The notes: generated by a model not told the origin, from the letters alone. A stretch of DNA of 64,000 nucleotides from Trypanosoma brucei gambiense DAL972 (GCF_000210295.1 NC_026740.1:1619691-1683690); one strand, 5' to 3'; counted from the stretch's first letter, positions 51,961 through 63,845 are shown. Translations and numbers: made by a program.

Positions 51961-52489
51961 GCTGCCGATGTCAGTTTGGCCTTTGGTAAGTAAATTATGT
52001 GCTTTGCTTTGATTTATAACATTCATAAGGTTTGTAAAAGTGCTGGTCAGCTAAATTTTCTTTACACCAATTTTACATTGTGAGCCCTTCCCTTAATATT
52101 TTTCCTTCACAATTCCATCCCATCATTTTCGTTGTTTTGTGTTAACATCTGCCTGTGACTCATCAGGTAAATACTGATCTTTTCCCCTTTTGGTTAACTT
52201 TTATTATTATTTTTTAATGTGTTCGTCCATATTTGTGGTCTTATGATAATGCGTACGACAATATAAGCCGCTGATATGAGTGAGGGAACGTTATGCAGCG
52301 TACTCGGTAGACTCCAAGTACTGTAATTTACTTCCCTTTCAAGTGGTTCGTACGAATAATTTGTGTCACGGCATCTTATTCATTTTTGTTTTCAGATATT
52401 AATAATTCCACGAGTATCTTTCTGCCGCTCTGTAATGCTCTTTTGTTTTCTCTTAATAAGCTGTTGGTTGTCATTTTCGTTTACGTACC

Positions 52490-52521
<32 letters not shown>

Positions 52522-53185
52522 TACTCATGTGTACCTATTTTACACTATAATGAAAAATGCAACGGTGTGACATATATCACACATAGCCAACAAAACATTT
52601 TCGGCACATATAACCTCTTTAAAGAGAATAAAACATTTAAAAATAAATCCACGAAGACTATATGCGGGGACCCTACGGCGCACCAGCGTAACTACAGTAT
52701 TGACAATATATTATCAACTGCCACTCTTCACCCGCGGAAACACCATGTAATCCTTTTCTTCTTGCGGTGGGAGAGAGGAGAGTGCAGAACAACACAGGCA
52801 CCCCAACACCGTTGATCCGTAGTGCTACCTATCTCGTCTTCATATCTTTACTGCTTGTTATAATTTTGTCTTTTTTACCTTTTTTTTTTCGGCTGCGCTG
52901 TCACGGTTTTATAAATGTCCATTGCAAAATAGTTGCTCTCAAGACACACATCAATAGCATTATATCCGCCCAACACCTCTTCTTTCATTCTCCCAAAACT
53001 TAATGCTTTCATTTCTCCCTTTTTGACTTATTGAACCTTTGAACAATACCACAGACTAACAGCAATAAACAAGCACACAGTCACGTAAAGGAACCTAACA
53101 TTTTAGGGAAACAAAAATTATCTGGCAGCACACTGGGTGAAACATCGGGAGGAATACAACTGAGCGTACTGTACAAAACATTGCC
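51961..53185. other. Spacer between array copies 5 and 6
   Basis: It holds unique AT-rich 3' flank (51961-52720) with an (AT)n tract at about 52492-52517, then the 465-bp module 52721-53185 shared with the flank of array copy 2, including the class I splice-acceptor region (AG near 53053-53054). Confidence 0.65.
52721..53185 (+). repeat. 465-bp upstream module shared with array copy 2
   Basis: Second copy of 36836-37300; see that entry. It supplies the class I leader to the PAD gene at 53186. Confidence 0.85.
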
Positions 53186-54982
53186 ATGAGCGCACCCGTC
53201 GACAACGTCGTGGTGGAGCGGCTCTCTACAGCCAACCAAAAACCCATCAACGAGCCCCGCCGTTTCGCCACTTTGGTTCTCGGCGTCTTTTGTTGTATGT
53301 GCACATCCTTCATGTATGCCTTCAATCTTATATCTGGAGCAATGCAGGAACGTTACGACCTCACACAGCGAGATCTCTCCACCATCACTACTGTTGGTAT
53401 TGTAGTTGGATATTTCTTGCTGCCTTATGGTTTCATCTATGACTATCTGGGGCCGAGACCTGTATTTGTAATATCAATGACAGTTTTCTGCCTGGGTACG
53501 TTGCTTCTCGCACTGACATTCCAAGAAGTGATTGAAGGATCTGTTGTGAGACTCAGTGTCTACAATGGTCTCATGGTGTTGGGATGTATGTTGTTTGATT
53601 TGGGTGCCGTGGTAACAGTACTCAGCGTGTTTCCATCCAACCGTGGTGCCGTGATGGCCACCATGAAGACTACTACCGGACTTGGTTCCGCAATCCTCGG
53701 TTGTATTCGACTAGCTTTCTTGAGTCGGAATACCTCTGCTTACTTCTACTTCCTCATGTCGTTTGCCTTCGCCGCTGGCATCTTGGCTATTGCATTTCTG
53801 CGCCTGCCACCATTCCATTTGACGGGCTATCAGGAAAAGCACCTTGATGAAGAAGAGAAGGCACAGCTTCGCGTGACGAAGGGTGTGTACCTGAAGCAGA
53901 AGGCACCCATGTGGCGTTTCATCTATGGTTTCGCCATTCTCGTAACCCTCATTGTGTTCCTCCCCCTGCAGGGATCACTGTCCGCCTATCTCAAACTCGG
54001 AAGCAACTTCAAGGTGGGGTTTGCACTCGTTGTTATCGCGTTGATCGTAATATTCCCTTTTATGGCATTCCCACTTACTACCTTCGACGGCAAACGCCCA
54101 CATGACGATTCTGACAGCAAAGCCAAAGAACACGTTGGAGCGGGTGATGAAATTTCCGCGGCGGAAGATAAGGTAGTTGAGACTGATGTCGACTATATTG
54201 CTCCACAGTTCCAGGAAACATTTATCGAAGGATTGAAAACCGCACGGTTATGGTGCCTACTGTGGTCAGTTTTCTGTTGCGTCGGTGTGCACTATGTTGT
54301 CATCTACAATGCTCGTTTCATCTACACGGCACTGACCGGTGAGGCCCCTGAAGACGCGCTAAACACCCTCCTTACTGTTCTAAATGGTGTGGGTAGTGCT
54401 GTAGGACGACTTTGTATGAGTTACTTCGAAATCTGGTCGCAGAAGCGCCGTGCTGAAGATCGCGTCCCCATCACCATTGCGCTGTTTATCCCTTCGGTTT
54501 GTATCATCACCATGTTGACACTCTTCCTCACTCTCCCGAAGGCTGCATTACCTTTACCATACTTCATCGCGGCGTTCTCAAATGGTTTCACAGCGGCGAT
54601 TATTGCATTGGTAACGCGCACAATATTCGCCAAGGATCCTGCAAAGCATTACAACTTCTGCTATCTCGCCTCCGTGCTCTCAGCCATCTTCCTTAATCGT
54701 CTACTGTACGGTGAGTGGTACACGCAACAAGCCGATAAGTTGGGTCAGGATGTTTGCACCGAGCGTGTTTGTGTGGTGATGCCGCTTGCATTTATGTTAG
54801 GTCTCGCCTTCCCAGCATTTGCTACTAGCACCTACTTGCATCTGCAGTACCGCCGCCTTTGCATGCTTGCGCTTGACGAGCGTCGTCGCATCCGGGAGGA
54901 GGAGCGTGTGCTAAATGAGTTGCCTTCTAACCCTATAGAGCCGACGGGGAATGCCGGTGAACCTGTGCATCAACTCAAGTGA
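53186..54982 (+). CDS. PAD: PAD family transporter, array copy 6 (last in array)
   Basis: This 598-residue PAD transporter has class I 5' flank like copies 1-3 but body and 3' end mostly of the copy 4 type: TM5-TM6 KTTTGLGSAILGCIRLAFLS followed by the RNTSAYFYFLMSFAFAAGIL type, loop DSKAKEHVGAGDEISAAEDK, and tail ending NAGEPVHQLK. The region after the loop (VFCCVGVHYVVIYNARFIYT) follows copies 1 and 2 instead. TM13 is altered (FCYLASVLSAIF). It is intact from ATG to stop. It is followed by the same 3' flank as copy 4 and then by an orphan class II module with no PAD gene behind it. Confidence 0.87.
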   Translation: MSAPVDNVVVERLSTANQKPINEPRRFATLVLGVFCCMCTSFMYAFNLISGAMQERYDLTQRDLSTITTVGIVVGYFLLPYGFIYDYLGPRPVFVISMTVFCLGTLLLALTFQEVIEGSVVRLSVYNGLMVLGCMLFDLGAVVTVLSVFPSNRGAVMATMKTTTGLGSAILGCIRLAFLSRNTSAYFYFLMSFAFAAGILAIAFLRLPPFHLTGYQEKHLDEEEKAQLRVTKGVYLKQKAPMWRFIYGFAILVTLIVFLPLQGSLSAYLKLGSNFKVGFALVVIALIVIFPFMAFPLTTFDGKRPHDDSDSKAKEHVGAGDEISAAEDKVVETDVDYIAPQFQETFIEGLKTARLWCLLWSVFCCVGVHYVVIYNARFIYTALTGEAPEDALNTLLTVLNGVGSAVGRLCMSYFEIWSQKRRAEDRVPITIALFIPSVCIITMLTLFLTLPKAALPLPYFIAAFSNGFTAAIIALVTRTIFAKDPAKHYNFCYLASVLSAIFLNRLLYGEWYTQQADKLGQDVCTERVCVVMPLAFMLGLAFPAFATSTYLHLQYRRLCMLALDERRRIREEERVLNELPSNPIEPTGNAGEPVHQLK

Positions 54983-55286
54983 GTATGGAAGTTACTCGAT
55001 TTTAAGCTGTGAGGTAATTAAAAAAAACGTGTTTATTTGTTTTTTTTTTTTGCGTGTACAAAACGCCTTTAGTGTCTTGTAATATCTTGTATCTCTTAAT
55101 TATGCTAATATACTAAAAACCGTATTTCTTGTTCTTACCCACTGCGGGAAGTGGACACTTGGATTAACAGTATCATAAGACAGAACTCTCTTTTTGATCC
55201 ATGGTAAACTTCCCGCTACATTCTCTCATTTTCTCCGGGTGTGTTTGTAGGGATTTTTTTATAATTTTATTCCCTATTTTTTTTTT
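54983..55286 (+). repeat. PAD 3' flank shared by copies 6 and 4
   Basis: Second copy of the 48761-49066 flank, nearly identical until the final T-run, after which the two sequences part. Confidence 0.82.
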
Positions 55287-55342
55287 CTTACCTTTGGTGG
55301 CAAAGTGAGCGTCAAATTATTTATTCAACCGTGTTTTAATGT

Positions 55343-55746
55343 ATTTTTGCATATGGGTTTACCCAGCGTGAGATGTCCAGCAGCAGGCAGGCACATACAC
55401 ACGCAGCAAATAGTGGTTTCACTGCTGTTTATCTTCTGTTGGGTTTAAAAAACTCGCAATCTGAGCACCTTTCTGTTCGAGGGCTGACGATATTACTCCC
55501 CTGCTTCGGAGCTAAGGTTTCTTTGGCAGGTTGTCTTTCGCCCGCCCTCCTAAATTGTGTTGTCTTTTTGGGAAAACGGCAATAACTTTCAGATACCTTT
55601 ATTATTTATTTGTGTGTGACCCTCCCTGCCTCGTTGTGTGCGCAGGTGGGATGCCACCACTCGTCACTTCCGACTTAACTCCTCTGCATAATACAGAAAA
55701 AGCTATTGATCTTTCCTTACATTTTCTCGTGTTGGAAGGTTTGTTG
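55343..55746 (+). repeat. Orphan, truncated class II PAD 5' module (404 bp)
   Basis: It aligns without gaps to the first 404 bases of the class II module (45950-46353). At 55747 it switches abruptly to unrelated sequence ('gttcatgcgttc') after 'gaaggtttgttg'. No PAD coding sequence follows, so it marks a broken end of the tandem array. Confidence 0.88.
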
Positions 55747-56903
55747 TTCATGCGTTCTTTTTTGCCGCTGAGTGATGGTTGCTTTAGCAAAGCCTTTGTG
55801 GACCAAAACGTAGTTTCCAAAAAGTAATGGATCGATGCTGATTTGGGTTGTCTGCTCTTATGTTATGTTGTTGCGTGTAAGGTCCATATTGAGGAGGCCT
55901 GAGGCTTACTGAGAAACACTTTTTGAGCTTAAATCACTTCAAATGTGGCGGCGTTGACTGCAGTGTACGGTGGTGTTCTGTTTTAAGACAAGGCAATTGA
56001 GAAGGAATGATGAAATATCTTCGAAAGACCCAATCTCTCGCGTGGGGCACGCATGGAGAAACGCATTATTATTACTTTTTTTTGACCTGACACAGCATAT
56101 TGTACAACCCCTTTCCGCACCCCTACTGAGGAACAACACCATGCGATTGCCCAGCACCGCCTCATGTTTATTTCCCGCTCATCAGATCCGCCCTCAACAC
56201 TGAAGGATTTTGAAGTTAAGGTAGGCGGCAGGTGAATGGTTGACAGCAGGATGTTCCTGGCACCACTCTTCCTTTCTGGTGTATGCTTTACAACATCTCC
56301 TTGTCGGAACAAGTCCGGCAGCCACGCACTTTTAAGTTAAGGTGGCACATCAGCGAGTCACCCGTACACTCACCAATTTTGATCCGTTATTCCACAGAAG
56401 GATGTTAACCTTGATCGTGGCAAGCTTCGAAAACAACCCCTTTTCTATCCATAATCGTATGTAGGTGTTGTCGTCATGCAACTCGGCTGACCCTCTCTTT
56501 CCGACTCGGAACCAAAGAAAAGAACACCCATCTTCTGTAAAAATACATTTGTCTCCGCGCCCGAAAATTAACTGCTACCACTTTTTCCATGTGAGGGAGA
56601 AAAGTTACCACTCACTACATTGTTACAGTTACTCAGTAAAATCACAAGAATCAAAGTACAACAAAATAAACCCACATAATAGAAAATATTAGAATTAAGC
56701 TTCCAATATTACCGCCACTCGCCCACACTCATGTCGTTATGGCGTGTTACGTTTTTGTTAGGGTATGTTGTGTCGTTTTGTTTATTTATTTAGTGGTTTT
56801 GTGGGTGACGGCAAAGTGGCGTGTGTACGGTAATATGTAGGAGTGACGGTGAGTGTTTTTGACTTTTGCTTACACTTTATGAACTATTCTATCCGTTGCT
56901 ATG
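55747..56903. other. Unique sequence between the PAD array and the inverted repeat
   Basis: Mixed-composition DNA with only short open frames (for instance 55970-56203 and 56465-56692) and no recognised features. It may contain decayed coding sequence. It ends where the left arm of the inverted repeat becomes visible. Confidence 0.5.
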
Positions 56904-58961
56904 CATAGTTGCGCGTGTTTTTGTTTAGCAAGCGAATTTGCGGGACAAGTTGCTTTACTTCACGTTGGGTGGATGTGGCTAGTGCGTGAATATCGCTCAC
57001 TGTGGGTTCTCTGTGCCCTGTGCGCGTCACGTGCACCACCTGCGCCTGATACAGCCCCTGCGGGTGACCAAGTTTTCCTTATTTCTTACTCTATTCTTCT
57101 GCTCTTCTTTTCGCTTCGTGACGCGGCCCATTCACGTTGTAATTCTTCTGACTACTTGCTGTGGGAAAGAAAGGGGATAGGTGCCTAAGGGACCAGCTGG
57201 CAACGAAACCGTCTTGATCTTTGCCAAAATCTCCGCAGCAGCATGTGTGCCATACTGAGGGCTCAGCCCTTCACCACGCTCTAAACCTGAGGCGGTGGGG
57301 TAGCACCCCCCGCAGGTTCTCCCTTTTGGCCTTCGTCTGGCGGTGTTTCCCTACGCAGTCATTTTATATTTCTGCCCCTTTCGAAAGTCCCACGCAAGCC
57401 TCACCACTTTGACCAGGGAACCGGTTTCCGTGTGTCCCCACCCTTTTCATCCCCCTCACAAAAGACCCTTTGATTCCAACAGCAAATCTCTTGTTCGAAC
57501 TCAACGGCAGCCATGGGCCCACCTCCAAACCGACCTTACGAAAGCAGGTCGCGACTAAGGCATCTTCTCCCCGCACAGCGGTGGGCCACAGAGACGGCCC
57601 ATGTCTCACTACCTGCCGCTTGGAAAGCAATGACGTCCAGTATTTCCCGATGTTTCAGAGCGCCTCGAAGAGATGCCCTTAGCTTCAAATCCCTCTGGAG
57701 TAGAGGGCAGGGGACACAAATGTCGTCGTCGGTCCTTGACCCGCGAGCCTCGGGCGATCGCTTGGTTGTATTTTTTAGCGTTTGCGCGGCCAATTCGCAG
57801 TCGTTCCGCTCTCGCTGCCCCCTTGCGCTCCGGCTTTGTTATCTTTTCAACTTTTCTTTCCCCACGAAAATAATGGGCGAACCCGGGCACGCGCTGATAT
57901 TATTGCGCGTTCCTCTATATTTCGATTCCGTTTTCGGATTGCGTCCATACTTATTCGGTGAGTTTTACCATGCCGCAACACCGGAGGGGAGGGGCTCTTA
58001 CTCCGAGCGTATCACTGGATTGTTAACTCTCCTCGTCCCAAATTCGGGGGCGGGGGTGCTGTGAATGCCTCGCGGGGCGTCAGTACGTTTGGTTCATCCC
58101 TTTCTAGCTTCTGACCTTATTCTCGTAATCTCACCGTCTGCGCTCACTACTACTCTTGCTGGGGGAGCGCTCTGGAGCCGTCTGCGGTGTTTGGGGATTC
58201 CATTGTAGAACTGCGAAAGGATAATTTACCCCATTTCGGTGCATTGCGTCTTTGGTGCCGGTCCAACGCCACCGAAAAGACTTCTCCCCCGCACGCTCGT
58301 ACTAATCCGGCCTCGATGCCGGTGTGTTCTTCGCGCACCCTCCTCGTGGCACCCGCCCAAACATCCACGGTTCAAGCCAATTGTGCCTGTCGGAGGTCGC
58401 TTCCTTCGCCCGAAATTTGATCCTCTATCTCATCTCCTCCCCCCCTCTCAATATCGCGGTGGGAAAACATAGATTACCTCGAAATTGCCACACTTCTTTT
58501 GACACGTGAGCACCACCCTCTATATACAACCTAAAAGCCCATCCTCCGTTCTAGTTCGGCCCGCCATATGGGAAAGCGATGGTGGCATGAGCCCTAAATA
58601 CCCCTACCTTCTTCTACGACAAGGGGCTTGTCCTCTATTTCCCGTAGCGTACTCAACTCCATTTCTGTAGGCACCGCCCCTACGCGATGGACACAAGCTA
58701 TTATTCCGGCGCTCACTTGCTTCTATATTTTTCCGTATTTTCGAAGATTATCATTTCTGCGCCAGAGAAGGTGCGTGACCCCACATGGCCATCTCTCCAA
58801 ACCTGGTAATCTGATTTCCTTACTTCCACCTTTTTCAATACGTGAGACTTCTTCCTTTTGTCTAGCGCATTCCCCTTGGACCTTTTCAGGGAAGGGACAT
58901 TTATGTGCACACCAGTGGTCGATGTCACTCCCAATTTTTGTTGTGGGAGGATGACGCCCAA
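56904..58961 (+). repeat. Left arm of a long inverted repeat (about 2.06 kb)
   Basis: It reads as the reverse complement of 61693-63745. I found three indels between the arms (an extra A near 57688, three extra bases in a C-rich run near 58286, one extra base near 58451) and an ambiguous base in the other arm. Arm lengths of 2,058 and 2,053 agree with those indels. The content is GC-richer than the PAD flanks, with fragmentary open frames on both strands and no intact gene. Candidates are a decayed retroelement or gene fragments; I recognise none. Confidence 0.93.
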
Positions 58962-61692
58962 CAACCCCAAACAGCTGGTATTATTCATTCGGTTGGCCAA
59001 CCCGCTATCAAGGCATTTGCGGGCTTTTTCAATGAGCGTGCTTAAAGACGTAAAACAAGAAAGCGCATGACCCTGCGGCCACAGGCAATGAACGACAAAC
59101 CGGATGATCGAAACTACGTCTACTATTATAGTCCCCACTATGTCAAGAATCTTCCGCTAACATTTTGGAAGCGATATGCGATAGGAGGAGGGGGGGGCGT
59201 CAATTCACTTCATTTCCGTTTGGAACTTAACGAAAAGCCGCAGGTCAACTTTGGTTTTTGCGACAAAGAAGGAAAACGGAATGTCTTCACAAGACCCCGA
59301 TGGGTTACGTCGAACCCCTGAAACAATGCAGATTCGCGCAATAATTGAGGACCCAAGGGGTGGTTCCGGTTTGGGAAAACAGAATCACCACAAGTGTGTG
59401 AAATTAAAACGCCGGCATCGCCTTTAACCATCATATACCAACAGAGTTGGTGATGCGTTTGCTACCTGAGGGGGGGGGGACAACTCGGCACCACGCATAG
59501 AGAAGTGGACGTTCGGACCCCATACGCTTTTTTGTGGAACCACCTAGAGCCCAGAGAGGGAGGGGTGCCAAAACGTCCGGGGAGTCGCGGATGAAACTAT
59601 GGATGAAATTGGAAACCAACGGAAGGACTCTACGAGAAGTAACGGCCGAGAAGCCGTAGCACCTTTGGTCCAAAGCGCCTGAGCGGCCGCCACTCTGGGC
59701 ACTAATTGGCAAAAAATCGTACACATGATCGAACTAATACGGGGCGAAGCAGCCTTCCCGTAGAGGGACAGTTCGCGAGATTATGAAACCGAACTGAACA
59801 ACAACACGTGGAAAAGAATAAAGCGACGTCTCACATTCCGCTTACAAACGAAACTGTACGACCGCTGTCCCCAATACCCTCTTATGCCATCCGAAGGGGT
59901 GTTTCAACTGTGGTTTTGGGAGAAAGAGTGGTCAACGCCCGTATCCCGCAAATCTGTAGCACTCAAAGCGGGTGTTGCCCGCCCGAATCCCAATGAACAG
60001 GTAGTTTCAGTCTCAGCTGCGGAAGCTGAGGCCAGCCTCCCTTTTTTGAGTTCCTGGGTGCAAGGAACTTTTTCATTTATTTTTGTTCTACCTTAATCGC
60101 AGCGTCCGGCGTTTTTTGATGTCTCCCAGCCACCCTGGCAGTGGGTTGAGGCCTTTCTGGCAAGGACTTTCTTGTGGGTTGGATATCCTTTTGTAACTTG
60201 GGGAAGGGGGTGAGGTCTTATTTTTTACCGGCTTTTCAGTTCCATCGTACCGACTGTTGATATGCGTGCACGCCTGTTGGCGTCATTCTTTCCAGGGCTC
60301 TTTGCGTGGGCCTTCCTCTTAGTTTTGTTCTTTGCATACCGGAGACCGCGACTGGAAGTTTGTTGCATCAACCTGGCTGCGTCTAGCACTTCTTTCCGTA
60401 ACCGTTGGAGACCTAGCGTTTTCCCGGCATCCGCACGTGCAGCGATCACCTGGGTTAGTTCTGTCCAAGATTACTGACCTGTGTCATTGAAATTTATGCT
60501 CTTCCTTGTGATGGCGCGTCGGAACGTGTCTGAATCGTTCAACTACGTGGTTCATGCAAATTTTGTCGTTAGTGGGCGGTGAAGCCATCCCTTTGCCTCA
60601 TCAAATGTTTATTATACGTATCCGAATTAGACCTGAATGTGATAAGGATTTAGTTCATATACTATTCTCAGGCCATATAAAAGAGGAAGCCAAAGTATTC
60701 CTGCTCATATTCCTTCCGCGGACAACTTTTTCTCTGTTACTAATATCTCCGGCTGGCCTGTCACTTGTGTCTGCCCAACGGGGGTCGTAAATTTCTCCAC
60801 ATTAGCGGACAACGTGTCGGTGAATGGCATCCTTAACCGTCCCCTTCCGAATTCACGAAGCTGTTTCTTTATTAGCAACATTGGTATAACATCCTTTGGC
60901 GTAGTGGCATCATCCCCGGAGGGGGAATGACCGATGTTCGGGTATTGCTCTACGTGTGACGTTGCTCTACGACGTTCACGCGCAAATGGTTCGAACGTGT
61001 TGGTATTACCTTGCGTCGCTGCGTCCATCCGTGGCATTTGCTTTTCGGTCATAAGTTTGTTGACTTAAATCTTCATTCGCCTCTGGTAGCCGACCATTTG
61101 TTGGTTGTTCATTGGAAGTTTTCCTGCCGTCATGTCTGTGATATAAAATTCTGACTTATCATTGTTCATTCCCCATCCTTTTTCCCAGTGGGTGGCTAAG
61201 GTTGTGAACTCGGTGTTTTATTCCTCTCCGTAATAGCTGTTGGCGAGACCATCCAACTGAACTGGTGTTATCGATCTGTCCTGCCATGTGTTCTGGCCCA
61301 GCTGCGGTGCGCATGGTTGCTGTACGGGCTACTGTGGGGGAAGCTCTAGGGCCAGCCAATTGACGAGTTTCGTCGAGGCTGGGTGCCCTTTTGTGCCTCA
61401 AATATTTCGGGTTGTGTGCTTTTCATTTCCCCGTTTGAAATGGCAAATGAGAACCGCCGGAGGCGACACAGTCGCCGGAGCCCCACTGACTGTAACTGGA
61501 AAAGGGGCGTTCAAAAAACGCGAAACCTAGGGCTGTTGGGCAACTGCTAGCCGCAAGTTTGGTGGAGCACTGCCCGACGCCAAATGCCAAAGGGGAAAAC
61601 TTTGCGGATGTGCGAGCCCCAAGCCATACCTGCGGCCACCAAATGCTCGTTTGGACAAATTCAACGGAAGGATGGTGCTCCAATTAAACAAT
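58962..61692. other. Spacer (loop) between the inverted-repeat arms
   Basis: 2.7 kb of mixed-composition DNA without an intact gene. Short open frames occur on both strands (for example 59067-59321 plus; 60225-60449, 60705-61052 and 61159-61401 minus). Several minus-strand frames are Arg/Lys-rich and could be remnants of a nucleic-acid-binding or retroelement protein, but no reverse-transcriptase, endonuclease or zinc-finger motif is readable. A transcript through here would form the loop of a hairpin. Confidence 0.5.
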
Positions 61693-63745
61693 TTGGGCGT
61701 CATCCTCCCACAACAAAAATTGGGAGTGACATCGACCACTGGTGTGCACATAAATGTCCCTTCCCTGAAAAGGTCCAAGGGGAATGCGCTAGACAAAAGG
61801 AAGAAGTCTCACGTATTGAAAAAGGTGGAAGTAAGGAAATCAGATTACCAGGTTTGGAGAGATGGCCATGTGGGGTCACGCACCTTCTCTGGCGCAGAAA
61901 TGATAATCTTCGAAAATACGGAAAAATATAGAAGCAAGTGAGCGCCGGAATAATAGCTTGTGTCCATCGCGTAGGGGCGGTGCCTACAGAAATGGAGTTG
62001 AGTACGCTACGGGAAATAGAGGACAAGCCCCTTGTCGTAGAAGAAGGTAGGGGTATTTAGGGCTCATGCCACCATCGCTTTCCCATATGGCGGGCCGAAC
62101 TAGAACGGAGGATGGGCTTTTAGGTTGTATATAGAGGGTGGTGCTCACGTGTCAAAAGAAGTGTGGCAATTTCGAGGTAATCTATGTTTTCCCACCGCGA
62201 TTTGAGAGGGGGGGAGGAGATGAGATAGAGGATCAAATTTCGGGCGAAGGAAGCGACCTCCGACAGGCACAATTGGCTTGAACCGTGGATGTTTGGGCGG
62301 GTGCCACGAGGAGGGTGCGCGAAGAACACACCGGCATCGAGGCCGGATTAGTACGAGCGTGCGGGGAAGTCTTTTCGGTGGCGTTGGACCGGCACCAAAG
62401 ACGCAATGCACCGAAATGGGGTAAATTATCCTTTCGCAGTTCTACAATGGAATCCCCAAACACCGCAGACGGCTCCAGAGCGCTCCCCCAGCAAGAGTAG
62501 TAGTGAGCGCAGACGGTGAGATTACGAGAATAAGGTCAGAAGCTAGAAAGGGATGAACCAAACGTACTGACGCCCCGCGAGGCATTCACAGCACCCCCGC
62601 CCCCGAATTTGGGACGAGGAGAGTTAACAATCCAGTGATACGCTCGGAGTAAGAGCCCCTCCCCTCCGGTGTTGCGGCATGGTAAAACTCACCGAATAAG
62701 TATGGACGCAATCCGAAAACGGAATCGAAATATAGAGGAACGCGCAATAATATCAGCGCGTGCCCGGGTTCGCCCATTATTTTCGTGGGGAAAGAAAAGT
62801 TGAAAAGATAACAAAGCCGGAGCGCAAGGGGGCAGCGAGAGCGGAACGACTGCGAATTGGCCGCGCAAACGCTAAAAAATACAACCAAGCGATCGCCCGA
62901 GGCTCGCGGGTCAAGGACCGACGACGACATTTGTGTCCCCTGCCCTCTACTCCAGAGGGATTGAAGCTAAGGGCATCTCTTCGAGGCGCTCTGAAACATC
63001 GGGAAATACTGGACGTCATTGCTTTNCAAGCGGCAGGTAGTGAGACATGGGCCGTCTCTGTGGCCCACCGCTGTGCGGGGAGAAGATGCCTTAGTCGCGA
63101 CCTGCTTTCGTAAGGTCGGTTTGGAGGTGGGCCCATGGCTGCCGTTGAGTTCGAACAAGAGATTTGCTGTTGGAATCAAAGGGTCTTTTGTGAGGGGGAT
63201 GAAAAGGGTGGGGACACACGGAAACCGGTTCCCTGGTCAAAGTGGTGAGGCTTGCGTGGGACTTTCGAAAGGGGCAGAAATATAAAATGACTGCGTAGGG
63301 AAACACCGCCAGACGAAGGCCAAAAGGGAGAACCTGCGGGGGGTGCTACCCCACCGCCTCAGGTTTAGAGCGTGGTGAAGGGCTGAGCCCTCAGTATGGC
63401 ACACATGCTGCTGCGGAGATTTTGGCAAAGATCAAGACGGTTTCGTTGCCAGCTGGTCCCTTAGGCACCTATCCCCTTTCTTTCCCACAGCAAGTAGTCA
63501 GAAGAATTACAACGTGAATGGGCCGCGTCACGAAGCGAAAAGAAGAGCAGAAGAATAGAGTAAGAAATAAGGAAAACTTGGTCACCCGCAGGGGCTGTAT
63601 CAGGCGCAGGTGGTGCACGTGACGCGCACAGGGCACAGAGAACCCACAGTGAGCGATATTCACGCACTAGCCACATCCACCCAACGTGAAGTAAAGCAAC
63701 TTGTCCCGCAAATTCGCTTGCTAAACAAAAACACGCGCAACTATG
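61693..63745 (-). repeat. Right arm of the long inverted repeat (about 2.05 kb)
   Basis: Reverse complement of 56904-58961. The inner boundary is clear: identity ends at 'gggcgtcatcctccc' near 61693, where the flanks differ. The outer boundary is not known because the arm runs straight into the N-run at 63746. One ambiguous base sits at 63026, where the other arm has a defined base. Confidence 0.93.
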
Positions 63746-63845
63746 NNNNNNNNNNNNNNNNNNNNNNNNNNNNNNNNNNNNNNNNNNNNNNNNNNNNNNN
63801 NNNNNNNNNNNNNNNNNNNNNNNNNNNNNNNNNNNNNNNNNNNNN
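63746..63845. other. Assembly gap, 100 N
   Basis: Exactly 100 Ns, the conventional symbol for a gap of unknown size. It cuts the outer end of the right inverted-repeat arm, so the true distance to the right flank and even the joining of the two sides are uncertain. Confidence 0.98.

Noticed and set aside
57440..57560. tRNA-like B-box sequence (gttcgaactc) near 57491 in the left arm
   Set aside because: No matching A-box or cloverleaf is found upstream at the right distance.
56904..61692. Intact ingi/SLACS-type retrotransposon in the inverted-repeat region
   Set aside because: I looked for reverse-transcriptase, endonuclease and zinc-finger motifs on both strands and found none readable; at most a decayed remnant is present.
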